This document shows, in pieces, positions 24,371 to 33,300 of a stretch of DNA of 64,000 bases. Source of the stretch: Symsagittifera roscoffensis (lineage: Eukaryota; Xenacoelomorpha; Acoela; Convolutidae); assembly GCF_963678635.1 (NCBI RefSeq), contig NC_087065.1:32124373-32188372 (forward strand), in the 5' to 3' direction. A program made the translations under genes and the position numbers. Numbering within the stretch: position 1 is the first letter of the stretch; each line of letters begins with the position of its first letter. A model generated the notes under the pieces. The model was not told where the DNA came from and did no database searches. It saw only the letters and a program-made list of their open reading frames with translations.

Positions 24371-24639
24371 CTGTACTTGATAAAATTGCTACCCAAACTG
24401 TTGTTTCTTCACATGTAGTGAATAACATTATTCGAACAATTGCACATGCTAGTATTAAAACTATGACAAAAAATTGGCACATAAACACTAAAAGAGATCT
24501 ATTACACGTACGTCCAAGAAACTTCCAAAATTTTCGTTCATGATTCTCCTCATCAAAAACAAAATTTCCTTAATTTAATTGCTTGTCACATTCATCTCCC
24601 ATCGCAACTTGGAATGAAAAAATTGATAATGATTAACAT
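24371..24639. other. gap between ATPase and exonuclease-like gene
   Basis: No ORF with recognisable content. It may include the ATPase 5' region, since minus-strand reading continues to about 24350. Confidence 0.3.
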
Positions 24640-25110
24640 TTAAATTTCAAAAACACGATGATACAAAATTATTAAGATAATTTGCAATTTATTAAAAAAA
24701 CATCGAGTCCATGTTCCGTATGCAAATGCCTTTCTTTCTGCACAGTGAAGAGTATTTGCATGACGAAATGGGTAGTTGCTACACGTCCAATCATATTCTT
24801 CATCTTTGAAAATCAAATTCTGAACTTTTTGACGTGCGTAGTCATCCAAGTTTGTAACCTTTGTTTCCAAAATTTCTGACAGAATTTTACATTTTTCATA
24901 ACCTTTTGCAAAAAACTCCGTTTCCGGAGCTTTTAATTTTTTCAATATTTTTTGAAGCTCAGTATATTTTTCATGGCCACTGTTCCAATTGATTCTATGA
25001 AGATGCTTCGTACACCAAGCAGACTGAGATGAAGCTTTGAATTTGTAATAATGTAACTCTTCAACTATTTTGTTTTCAATACACTCAATATCTAAAACAA
25101 CTAGACTCAT
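24640..25110 (-). CDS. exonuclease-like (RNase H-fold/DEDD-type) protein of virus-like elements
   Basis: 156 codons starting at ATG 25110. The N-terminus MSLVVLDIECIE gives a Dx(E) pair like exonuclease motif I. A middle FFAKGYEKCKILSEIL segment looks like the family's second motif. The C-terminal part has paired Cys/His (DWTCSNYPFRHANTLHCAE). I recall this order (D-x-E, xxKGxEK, LxDL/Y, C...H...HCA) from multicopy proteins associated with invertebrate mobile DNA; no search was possible. Position directly upstream of the ATPase on the same strand supports membership of the viral block. The ORF is intact, unlike its neighbours. LHCAE happens to fit the LxCxE Rb-binding pattern, which is probably structural here. 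Confidence 0.45.
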   Translation of the reverse strand: MSLVVLDIECIENKIVEELHYYKFKASSQSAWCTKHLHRINWNSGHEKYTELQKILKKLKAPETEFFAKGYEKCKILSEILETKVTNLDDYARQKVQNLIFKDEEYDWTCSNYPFRHANTLHCAERKAFAYGTWTRCFFNKLQIILIILYHRVFEI

Positions 25111-25168
25111 GATGGTACTTTTTTTCGCTGAAAATTTTAGTTAATGCATATACTGATAAAGCAAAATT

Positions 25169-25534
25169 TTAAACATTTAAACAGAATAAAAATACAGTCA
25201 CGTGATCAAGAAAACAAGAACTTGGAAAACTAGGTAAAACATAACAAAAACCAGGTCCCTTACGAGTAGTAGACTTCACAGATCCAGCTGCATCATGTAA
25301 AATTGCATGAAGTCTGAAAAATTTTGAATTTGCAAAAAAGTAATCCATACAAGAATTTCCGTATCGAATTAGACCCCCAAAAGGAAGTTTTTGGTCCATT
25401 TCTTTCAAATTTATGTTTGGATCCAAAACAATACAGGTACAAAGAGAGTAATTTTTTCTTTTTGTATTTGATGAAAAGTCATGCTTTATCAAATCAAAAT
25501 TTCTGAGAATTTCTTTCAATTTCTGAACGTTCAT
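25169..25534 (-). CDS. unknown protein of the viral block
   Basis: 121 codons, ATG at 25534, intact. It has a basic N-terminal helix, then FGGLIRYGNSCMDYFF, then RLHAILHDAAGSVKS and KGPGFCYVLPSFPSSCF, and a hydrophobic C-terminus. The HDAAG...GPG(F/Y)CY pattern looks conserved and may mark a virion or accessory protein, but I cannot name the family. It overlaps the next upstream gene by 41 bases on the same strand, which suggests compact, virus-like packing. Confidence 0.4.
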   Translation of the reverse strand: MNVQKLKEILRNFDLIKHDFSSNTKRKNYSLCTCIVLDPNINLKEMDQKLPFGGLIRYGNSCMDYFFANSKFFRLHAILHDAAGSVKSTTRKGPGFCYVLPSFPSSCFLDHVTVFLFCLNV

Positions 25535-25940
25535 TTTCTACAGTGCATTCGTCAATAATGATACCAGTTTTTTTGAATGTTTCTACATAAGACAAAACAG
25601 AGGGGATAAAATCAACCAGTTTATCATACTCTTCTTTTTTCAACTGAAATTTCTGATTGTTTTTCCAAGTGTTTCCTTTTCTACGATACTCTATAAGAAC
25701 TATTTTTTTAATATCTGAACGATAACTTAGAAAAATTTTTCGTCTTCCATTATGCAAAATCCACTCAAATTGAGAAATTTGTGATTCTGTATCCAAATTT
25801 TCCAATTTGGGTAAATTTTGAGATTCCAAAACTGTTAGTGAAAATTTCTGGGACTTTTTTTGTAAGATGATATGAAAAAGTCCCAATTTGTTTTGAAGCT
25901 TTAAAACAAGATTTCTGGAAAAACCAATGTTCCAACTCAT
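25494..25940 (-). CDS. unknown protein, possible PC4-like module
   Basis: 148 codons, ATG at 25940. A beta-rich middle (RKIFLSYRSDIKKIVLIEYR) is followed by WKNNQKFQLKKEEYDKLVDFIP, a strand-strand-helix order that recalls PC4-type single-stranded-DNA-binding cofactors; I rate this as weak. The C-terminal end overlaps the following gene. It forms a minus-strand series with 25169-25534 and 24640-25110 that points toward the ATPase. Confidence 0.35.
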   Translation of the reverse strand: MSWNIGFSRNLVLKLQNKLGLFHIILQKKSQKFSLTVLESQNLPKLENLDTESQISQFEWILHNGRRKIFLSYRSDIKKIVLIEYRRKGNTWKNNQKFQLKKEEYDKLVDFIPSVLSYVETFKKTGIIIDECTVENERSEIERNSQKF

Positions 25941-26019
25941 ACTGCTCAGCTCAAAGAATTTTTAAAAATTGATTCGAGAAGATGAATATTTGAATTACAT
26001 TACTATAAAAACATCACTC

Positions 26020-26426
26020 AACAAAATTATTGAACATTACAGTTCTCAACAAACATAAAATCTCCCAAGACTTGGGCGAGTTCTTTGAATTCGTTCAAAG
26101 TATAGTTGATATAGGCAACTTGCTTCAAGACTTCGTTCTCCTTTGCAGTGAAGAGTCGAATCTGAATGTAGGGTGGCTTTTTAACGCTGTAATTCTTGAT
26201 TGTGACACACCCCTTCTCTTCTTGTATGTTGCTACGTCATACACCGCATGACAGTTGGCATGTTCATGCTCCATGGTTGAGTCTTTGTCAGAATAGGGTT
26301 CCAATACAGGAACGAGTCCAAGGTTTTCAGCATCGTGAATAACAGTATTCCGTATTGCTGATATCCTTTCCCCTTCGTTTTCACCAAGATAGACTTGCTG
26401 GGTTTTTTAGATTTGTCCCGATTCAT
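26020..26426 (-). pseudogene. frameshifted small protein, possible PC4-like
   Basis: The N-terminus MNRDKSKKPSKSI starts at 26426. Reading then shifts frame between about 26390 and 26220 and resumes as GCVTIKNYSVKKPPYIQIRL followed by VAYINYTLNEFKELAQVLGD to about 26020. The 'xxYIQIRLF...YTLxEFxxL' order resembles the PC4/p15 DNA-binding fold: a basic N-terminal tail, beta strands, then a helix. Single-stranded-DNA-binding helper proteins make sense beside a viral replication module, but the assignment rests on pattern alone. Confidence 0.35.
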
Positions 26427-26656
26427 TTTTCTTTAGCAATTGGAAGCAAGGTTCAACGTAAATTTTTCCGTTGTAGGGTTTTTGGGACCAAGAAAATCTC
26501 CCAATTCTTTTTTTGGTTCTTAGCAAAATCAATATAGTTGGGAAGTACATCTTTTCGTGAATACATTATTTGATTTGAGACTCAGAGCCAACTGATTAGT
26601 AGTAGATATTTCAAAATAATGATATTTGTAAATTTATAGAAATTAGGAAAAGTAGA

Positions 26657-26761
26657 TGACTCACTGTACATTCCAAATAAGGTATTATTACCTTATATGG
26701 AATAATGAGTAGGTGATGATGCAAATATGGACAATGCGTAGGTGATGGAACTACTATATAA
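26657..26761 (+). promoter_or_regulatory. compact promoter: AP-1 site, two CArG boxes, octamer, TATA
   Basis: In 105 bases I see TGACTCA (26657-26663, AP-1), CCAAATAAGG (26673-26682) and CCTTATATGG (26691-26700), both exact CC(A/T)6GG serum-response boxes, then ATGCAAAT (26719-26726, POU/octamer) and TATATAA (26755-26761). An ATG follows 45 bases later at 26806. The motifs are exact consensus forms, closely spaced and all upstream of one ORF. Use by host growth-response factors is inference. Confidence 0.65.
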
Positions 26762-26805
26762 GCAACTCAATGTAGAAAAAAATCATTTTCAACAAGTAAT
26801 CGGTG

Positions 26806-27321
26806 ATGGCATCCTCTATGTGTCAAGCATATCCCACATTTTATTCGGACTACAATGCAAAATCTCTTTTTGTCTCAGAAAACTTTTATGAAAAATTTAT
26901 TGTCACCCAAGACTACTGTGTATCTAATCATTCATCATTCTGCCCAGTGGAAAATTGCAAACTTCACTTGGTTTTAATCGAATCATCGCTCGATCAGATT
27001 TTGCAAAGATTAGATAAATATCATTTCACTTATCAAATTGTTGACTGTTTATATACTTTATACAAATACAGATTTTATTTCAATATTATTTCATCAAGAG
27101 GTGAAGTTTTCAATCAATCGAATCGTGCAGTCGAACACAACTTGAATTGTAGAATAACTGAAAAATTACCCAGTGTTGCAAAGAAACGACTGCTGCGAAA
27201 AAATTCAAAAGACATTATCTCAGTTCTGCTCAGAAGCTTGCGTCCACTCAGACTCTTGGATCAGCTTTTTTGGAAAGGATTCGAAAAGTTCAAAACTCAA
27301 AGTATGAGACTGACTTGTTGA
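26806..27321 (+). CDS. unknown protein behind the AP-1/CArG promoter
   Basis: 171 codons from ATG 26806, the first ATG after the TATA box. The N-terminal half has several Cys (MASSMCQAYP, QDYCVSNHSSFCPVENCKLH) that could bind zinc. The middle is rich in Tyr/Phe helices (FTYQIVDCLYTLYKYRFYF). The C-terminal third is basic (KKRLLRKNSKD, LLRSLRPLRLLDQ). No family is recognised. It is the only plus-strand gene between two minus-strand groups, and its intact frame plus strong promoter suggest an early or regulatory gene of the virus-like element. It is absent from copy B of the block. Confidence 0.5.
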   Translation: MASSMCQAYPTFYSDYNAKSLFVSENFYEKFIVTQDYCVSNHSSFCPVENCKLHLVLIESSLDQILQRLDKYHFTYQIVDCLYTLYKYRFYFNIISSRGEVFNQSNRAVEHNLNCRITEKLPSVAKKRLLRKNSKDIISVLLRSLRPLRLLDQLFWKGFEKFKTQSMRLTC

Positions 27322-27429
27322 AAAATGTTGATTGTTTTATTGATGGTTATGGTACCGTAAGTAGTGAGCGTATCATTTTTTCTATCAATAGTTGAATATT
27401 TGTTTATGAAAATCGTGTCAAAATTGTTT

Positions 27430-28100
27430 TTATTTAGTATCACAAAAAGTTTCCAACGAATAAATATGTAATTTTCAACACGTGTGCAAAAATTAACTCA
27501 GAGTTTTTTTCGCAAGATGCTAGTTTTGGTTTGATTTTTTCATCACGTTTGCAAAAATTTAATTAAACTTTTTTACACGATGCAAAAACTGTTTTGGTTT
27601 TTTCAACAAGTGTGCAAAAATTTTAAACAATTTTTTTGTTCAGATGCAAGTTTTTTTGTGTTTTTTTTGAAAACAAATGCAAAAATCTAACTTATTTTTT
27701 CTTATGCATATGCAAAAATTGCAAAATTTTATTGTAAAAAACTTGTTAAATTAATGCTAAAATTTTTTCAAAATTGCTGACTTTGAGTGCTATTCCCTAT
27801 CTTAATGCATTGTTTTTCCAATATTTTTGATCAATATACATGCAAAAATGAGATTTTTTTATGATCAAATTTAAAACAAAGGTTTTCATTTTCTTTGCCT
27901 ATTAACAGTGCAGGAAAATCCTCTTTCAGTTTTGTTTAAAATGCGAAAATTTTTAATGAAATTTTTCTTAATTTGCGAGATTTCCTTTGATTTTTTCAAC
28001 AAGTGTGCAAAAAAAATTTAGAAAATTTTTGCATGGTGCAAAAATTAATGTTAAGTTTTTAACATGCTTGCAAAAATTGGTTTAATTTTTTTGTCATCTT
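27430..28100 (+). repeat. AT-rich region with recurrent TGCAAAAATT motif
   Basis: The motif (g)tgcaaaaatt or close variants occurs about ten times (near 27484, 27549, 27580, 27611, 27668, 27711, 27840, 28005, 28033, 28069). The part from about 27643 on is shared with copy B (from about 55523), where the motif also repeats. A 'ctattccctatcttaatgcattgt' block at 27789 also occurs, as ...atacattgta, in every leader repeat downstream. There are no coding signals. It could be a replication or terminal region of the element. Confidence 0.6.
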
Positions 28101-28291
28101 TCTAACAAAATTCTATAAAAGTATTTACCAGATGCATAATTAGTTTAATTTTTAACAAAGCTTTACCAAAGTTTTACCATTGAAATTTCTTAATAAACTT
28201 TTCTATGATCTCTTTGTCCCTATCTCTTGAAAATAAATTTAGTAGGTGCAAAGAAATTAAATTACAAAGCACATGACAGTAACCAATTTAT

Positions 28292-28801
28292 TTATAAATC
28301 AAAGAGCTGTCGAGCAGCTGAGATCTCAAAGCTTTGCAAGTTCTCAATGGAGCGCAAAGCTGGTCTTGCCTCCATCACTGGTGGTTGTCTTGGTGGTTCG
28401 CTGACTGGAGTTCTTGGCTCAGAGAACCCCTCATCCTCTTCGATGGTAATTGGGTTGTCTACAGATCCCTCTTCCCAAGGAAAGAGGAAATCGTCGAATG
28501 GTTGGGCCACATATCTAAAGTCAGGAATTTCGGGGTAGTTCATTCCCACATGCTCGGCCACTTCCTCCACCATTTGCATTTCTCCAAGTTGATTCTCTGT
28601 AGGAGGTACTTGCGTTATATGATGTTCGTTTAAATCCCTGCGCATCACATCCACCATATGCCAGACTTGGATTGGGATGTCCATTCGTGCCAGAAAAACT
28701 CCACAAATTGTTTCTCGCACTTGAATTTGTACTAAATCAGCCGAAAATTCCACCGAGAACATAAGGTTGTTGTTTTGTACTGAGAAGATCATTTTGAGCA
28801 A
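28292..28801 (-). CDS. unknown acidic protein (copy A)
   Basis: 169 codons, start near 28801. The N-terminal half is hydrophobic/mixed (FSVEFSADLVQIQVRETI, MDIPIQVWHMVDVMRRD). The C-terminal half is strongly acidic and Pro-rich (EEGSVDNPITIEEDEGF, PRTPVSEPPRQPP). A near-identical but shortened copy lies at 56169-56561. Both copies keep the reading frame through the acidic part, which supports past selection. I recognise no family; an acidic Pro-rich tail could suit a scaffold or transactivator. It faces the CCAAT-rich interval at 28981-29170. Confidence 0.5.
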   Translation of the reverse strand: MLKMIFSVQNNNLMFSVEFSADLVQIQVRETICGVFLARMDIPIQVWHMVDVMRRDLNEHHITQVPPTENQLGEMQMVEEVAEHVGMNYPEIPDFRYVAQPFDDFLFPWEEGSVDNPITIEEDEGFSEPRTPVSEPPRQPPVMEARPALRSIENLQSFEISAARQLFDL

Positions 28802-28980
28802 TAAGTTGAGTAATTGAGTAAAAACAAGATTTACAGTTGAGAGGGAGAAAGTTGACGGTGATTAGGTTGAAATTATTGTATTTAGAGCTGAGAGAGGAGG
28901 TAGTTGAGGGTAGTTAAGTTGAAAATAAAATGATTTTTAGTTCAGAGAGAGGGGTACCTTCAACTGGAATGTGTGGGTTT

Positions 28981-29170
28981 AACCAATCAGAATGGATTTT
29001 CCTTATTTTGATTGTAATCGTGTCCAATCAGACTTTAGTTTCCTTTTATGGAATTCTTATAGAAAACTCGTGTCCAATTGGAAACAAAGCTCCATTATAC
29101 ACATTGTCGTTTCCAATCACAAAAATGTTCATTTTTGTTCAGGTTGTTCAAATTGTCGTATCCAATCATA
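28981..29170 (-). promoter_or_regulatory. phased array of five CCAAT boxes
   Basis: CCAAT occurs at 28983, 29023, 29073, 29113 and 29162, so the intervals are 40, 50, 40 and 49 bases. The orientation relative to 28292-28801 (minus) is inverted ATTGG. The array partly overlaps the 3' end of the small membrane-protein gene. CCAAT boxes bind NF-Y in animals; copy B keeps most of them near 56818-57160. It is probably the promoter of the acidic-protein gene, but that is inference. Confidence 0.5.
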
Positions 29171-29337
29171 GGAACCTTTTTAGGACTTAAGTCTTCCAAA
29201 TAATCAAAAATATACACAAAAGCAATCGCAAAAATAAATGACCAAAACTTGTTTCCTTTAAAAATAAGAATTATTGCCGATATAAGTAACAAAAGAAGAA
29301 AAATTAATAAAAGTAGCATCTCTGCAAGTCTTCTCAT
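29095..29337 (-). CDS. small membrane protein (copy A)
   Basis: About 80 codons from ATG 29337. A Leu/Ile-rich segment (MLLLLIFLLLLLISAIILIF) and a second hydrophobic stretch (FWSFIFAIAFVYIFDYL) predict two membrane helices, followed by a polar tail. The ATG overlaps the stop of the upstream gene as TGATG (29339-29335), a layout seen in compact viral genomes. Copy B (about 57190-57335) is frameshifted. The family is unknown; a viroporin or membrane-active role is possible but unproven. Confidence 0.5.
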   Translation of the reverse strand: MRRLAEMLLLLIFLLLLLISAIILIFKGNKFWSFIFAIAFVYIFDYLEDLSPKKVPMIGYDNLNNLNKNEHFCDWKRQCV

Positions 29338-29807
29338 CAAGTTAACTGAATTTTTTGTATATAATCGATGAGAAATTGCTGATTTTTCAACAGATATTCA
29401 AGTTCTTTGATTTTGATGTAGATTTGAGATGATAACTCAAAGTTGATGAAATTTTCAAAGCAAATCTCTGGAAATCTGATACCAAACCTGATCATGCAAG
29501 ATTTTGAACTTTGAAAATCATTTAAAAAATGGAGGAATAAAGAACTTTGCTGGGGAATTTTGACAAATTTGGGAGTTGGGTTGGTAATAAAAAGAATCTT
29601 TGAAATGTTATTGTACGACTTTTTTATTAACTTCAAATTTTCTAAAATAAATAAAAACTCTTTTCTAGTAAGGTGTAACTCAGCAGTAATTTTATAACTT
29701 TGATACGCAATATGTGGATCAAAAATAAATTCTTTGATTGAGTAAGTTTCCCTAAAGAGATCTTTACTTAGTCGGCGAAATCTATTTTTGATAACATAAA
29801 CGTCCAA
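29337..29807 (-). CDS. unknown protein (copy A), no ATG start
   Basis: The frame is open from about 29822 to 29337 with about 156 codons, but no ATG near the N-terminus: the first codon of the open region is not Met. Content includes FIFDPHIAYQSYKITAELHL, a Lys/Ile-rich helix and a Tyr/Leu-rich C-terminus (KIKELEYLLKNQQFLIDYI). Copy B (57409-57852) is 90-plus percent identical with an 8-codon deletion. A second conserved open stretch just upstream (29909-29823, with NFLELLYKKKENIPCDFLID) may be its first exon, since GTAGGT follows a GAC codon there. The family is unrecognised. Confidence 0.5.
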   Translation of the reverse strand: MDVYVIKNRFRRLSKDLFRETYSIKEFIFDPHIAYQSYKITAELHLTRKEFLFILENLKLIKKSYNNISKILFITNPTPKFVKIPQQSSLFLHFLNDFQSSKSCMIRFGIRFPEICFENFINFELSSQIYIKIKELEYLLKNQQFLIDYIQKIQLT

Positions 29808-30036
29808 TAAATTATGAAAAAATTAAGAACCTACGTCTATCTCATCAATAAGGAAATCACACGGAATATTTTCTTTTTTCTTGTAGAGTAATTCGAGAAA
29901 GTTGAAATGTTTTTTATTTTAAATTTTTCAAAAATGAATATTTTGGTTCCAAAGTTATGTCTAGAAACTGCTTAGTTCTGATTGGTTGAAAATTTTTTGG
30001 AAAATTTTAGAAATTTCGAAGAAATGACTTAGGCGA

Positions 30037-30188
30037 TGACGTCATTACCATAGAGGGAATGTTGCGTGGGTGGTGACGTCACTTCTAATTAGAGAATGAC
30101 GTCATTACCATAAATGACGTCATTAACATATTGCGTAGGCGTCGGCGTAGGAGCATTAACATATTGCGTAGGCGTAGGAGTATAAATA
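30037..30188 (+). promoter_or_regulatory. PolB promoter, copy A: four CRE palindromes and TATA box
   Basis: TGACGTCA, the full cAMP-response/ATF palindrome, occurs at 30037-30044, 30074-30081, 30097-30104 and 30115-30122. A direct repeat of 'cattaacatattgcgtaggcg' units (30121-30180) follows, then TATAAATA at 30181-30188. A CCAAT box in inverted form (gattggttga) is at about 29977. Copy B has the same architecture. The chance of several exact 8-mers this close together is very low. Likely trans-factors are host CREB/ATF bZIP proteins (inference). Confidence 0.75.
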
Positions 30189-30286
30189 CATTTATTTTAT
30201 TGGGTTAAATCATTCATTTTGTTTGCCAATCAGAAACAGTCAATTGAACTTTACTTCAAATTTTACATTTCGTTACTTCACGAAAA

Positions 30287-30359
30287 GTAAGTATTTTCAT
30301 TCAATTGGTACTTCAAGTTTTTAAATTTGGAACATTTCAAAAGTCCCAATTAATTTTAG
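30287..30359 (+). other. 5'-UTR intron of PolB, copy A
   Basis: GTAAGT at 30287-30292 is a strong 5' splice site, and a T-rich tract ending ...ttaattttAG at 30358-30359 is a good 3' splice site, giving a 73-base intron between the TATA box and the PolB start. Copy B has an identical arrangement and length (58294-58366). Splicing is predicted, not shown. Confidence 0.6.
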
Positions 30360-30362
30360 ATA

Positions 30363-33300
30363 TTGCCTGCCCTTAACCAAAACGAGAAAGTGAAGTGTGA
30401 GGACTGTGGAAATATGTATATTCGTCAAAACGCAGCTCGACATCGAAAAGGATGTAAAAAACAAAAGGAACATAAGTGTCCAAACTGTGATTTTTAGACA
30501 AAGAGCAAAGAGGAGATGGGTTATCATGTTGCGAAGAAGCATGCTTAACCAAGTTCGAAGCAGTCGATGGTTTGTCCTTCTTGCGAACAAGATTTCTCAA
30601 TTTACTACTCTCTCCAACAACATCGGAGAAAGGAACATGGAGCAAAACAACGGAAACCCAGTGATACTGTAGCGGACTTGAACAAGATTGTGGAGGAAGA
30701 AGGGGAAGATGGTGAAAAGTTGAAGGAGGAACTTAGTACCTGTCAACATTTTCTGGTGGATACGGAGATGGAAAATTGGAGGTATTTAACTTCCAAATGT
30801 CCAAGTTAGATACTAAAATAATCAACGAGAAACTTGAAGAAGTCTTCAACGAGCTCAATTCTGCCGCTAAAATCAACATTACACTGGGGTTTGTTCTTCG
30901 AAACAATGAGACTGGTGAATATCGATATTTCTACGCCCATGAAAACAATATTCTGTTTGAAAACTCCCACTTACTTTGTACGAAAGTGGCTCAAGTACGA
31001 AAACGGCCACAAAGTGGCGATTCAATTTAATTACTAACGTTACAATTTTTGCTGCTTTTCTGAAAAACATCCCCATGGGATGTCCGGAATCTGTCTTACC
31101 CGAACCTTTATTACGACATACGCAAGTGAATTGTCTTTTATCTAACAAAGACAAGGAACCTTACAAAGATCATTTGTGTCCTTTCCGCGCATTGGCAGTG
31201 TATGTGAACGGACACAAAGATCTCGACTCTCACACTTCCAGATACTTTACAGACTTTATATCAAAATCTGGTTATGATCCTAAAAATTTTCGTGGAGTTT
31301 CTGTAGAAGACTTACCTGTTGTCGAGGAAATTGTGCAAAGAAACATTTTTCTATACGATTTCGATATCCAAGAAGGAGAATATGTAGGAGAACTAGCTCG
31401 AAGAAGTATCGGAAGATTCGATAAAACAGTTAAGCTACTGAGATTTAACAATCATATCATTCATACAAGAGATATAGATAGTTTCTTCAAGTACTTTCGA
31501 TGCCCTAGCTGTGACACCTTTTTCCACAAATCAGACCACTTCAATCAGCATCTCTTGAGATGTAAGGACCGAGTGAGACATATTTACCCAAAGAACGTTT
31601 ATGAACTTCGCGAAACCTTGTTTGAAAAGCTAGAGGGATTCCATCTTCCAATCTATGAAGATAACAAGCTCTTCAATAATCTAGCAATTTTCGATTTTGA
31701 ATCGATTTGTGTTCCTACAGAGGAACTAAAAGAGACGCAAACTACTACCTGGATGTCCCCATTTCAGTCTCTATATCATCAAATCTGATTGATGAACCCA
31801 TCTTTTTGTACAACAAGGATCCACAGAACTTGATAATTGATTTTGTATCCAACCTCGAACTGTTAGCTGAAAAAAGTAAGTTGGAGATGAGAACAAAATT
31901 TCAAGATATTGAAAGAGCTGTCAATGAAAGAATGAAAAAGAACTTTGATCAGCTCAACCAACATGGTAAAAATTTTTCACGTAATAAATTCGAGTAAGAA
32001 GACGAATGCATTGAAGATTCGGAAGAAGCAGATATGTCAACACAATTCTTGCGAATTCAGAAAAATCAACTCATCGATTTCAAACAACAACTGGAGAGAT
32101 ATGTAAATACTCTACCTGTTTTTGGGTTTAACAGCGGTAGATATGATTTGAATTTGATCAAATCCTACCTAATCCCCTATTTGATTCGTGATAAAGAACA
32201 AGAAACATCCGTCATCAAAAAAGCAAATGACTTTATATCTTTCAAGTTTGGAGATGTACAATTTCTCGACATAATGAATTTTTGGTCGGGGCAACTACTC
32301 GGGACTCCTTTCTCAAAGCCTATAAAGCTAGCGAAACGAAAGGATTCTTTCCCTATGAGTGGTTTGATAACCCAGACAAACTTGATTTTCCTGGGTTGCT
32401 GCCGTATGAAGCCTTTTTCAGTAAACTTAGAAAAAACAATCCTCTAGACAAAGACTTCATTGTTTATGAGAAGCTTAGAAAGAGTGGGCTTGACGAACAA
32501 CAGGCCCTGAAAAAGCTTCAAATCAAGAATGTTCCTCCATCTGGTTTGAATAATTACAATTACTTACAAGAGACTTGGAAGAAAAATGGAATGACAGTGT
32601 TCAAAGACTTTTTGAAGTGGTACAACAACAAGGATATAGTTCCAACCCTTGAGGCACTGCAAAAAAAGATTCAGTTTTATCATAACAAGGGGATAGATAT
32701 GTTGAAACTTGGATGCACACTTCCAAATCTAGCGAACATATGTCTACACAAATCTACAAATTACAAGTTATATCCATTTTGCGAAATTGATAAAGACTTG
32801 TGTGAAAAAATTAGAGAGGACATGACTGGAGGATCTTCCATTGTTTTCACTCGAAAAGCTGTAGTTGATAAAACATACATCAGAAATTCATCAAATGTTT
32901 GTAAATCAATCGTTGGAATTGATGCAAGCCAGCTTTACCCTTTCTCAATGTGTCAAGATATGCCAACAGGACTGTACACGAGATGGGAGTTTGACACTGA
33001 TATGCAGAAATTCAAGACTAGACATAATCGAACTCGCAACTTTGAAATTATGGTCATGTCTTTCTATCAAGAATCAAGACCAGCATGAAAAATTGAGAGC
33101 TTTTTTAAATCTGGAAAACAGGAAAAAATCGACTGTTTTAATGTGGACGGTTATTGTGATCACTGTAAGACAGTGTTTGAAGCAATGGGATGCTACTACC
33201 ACTTCTGTTGCTGTCAAGAAGCTCGTCCCTCCTTAACAGAACATGATATTGAGCGAGGAAACAAGAAGAGAGAGATGGATGATATGCGACGAGAATACAT

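Noticed and set aside
28227-28633. Plus-strand ORFs opposite the acidic-protein gene (also 56104-56612)
   Set aside because: Antisense shadows of the better-supported minus-strand gene.
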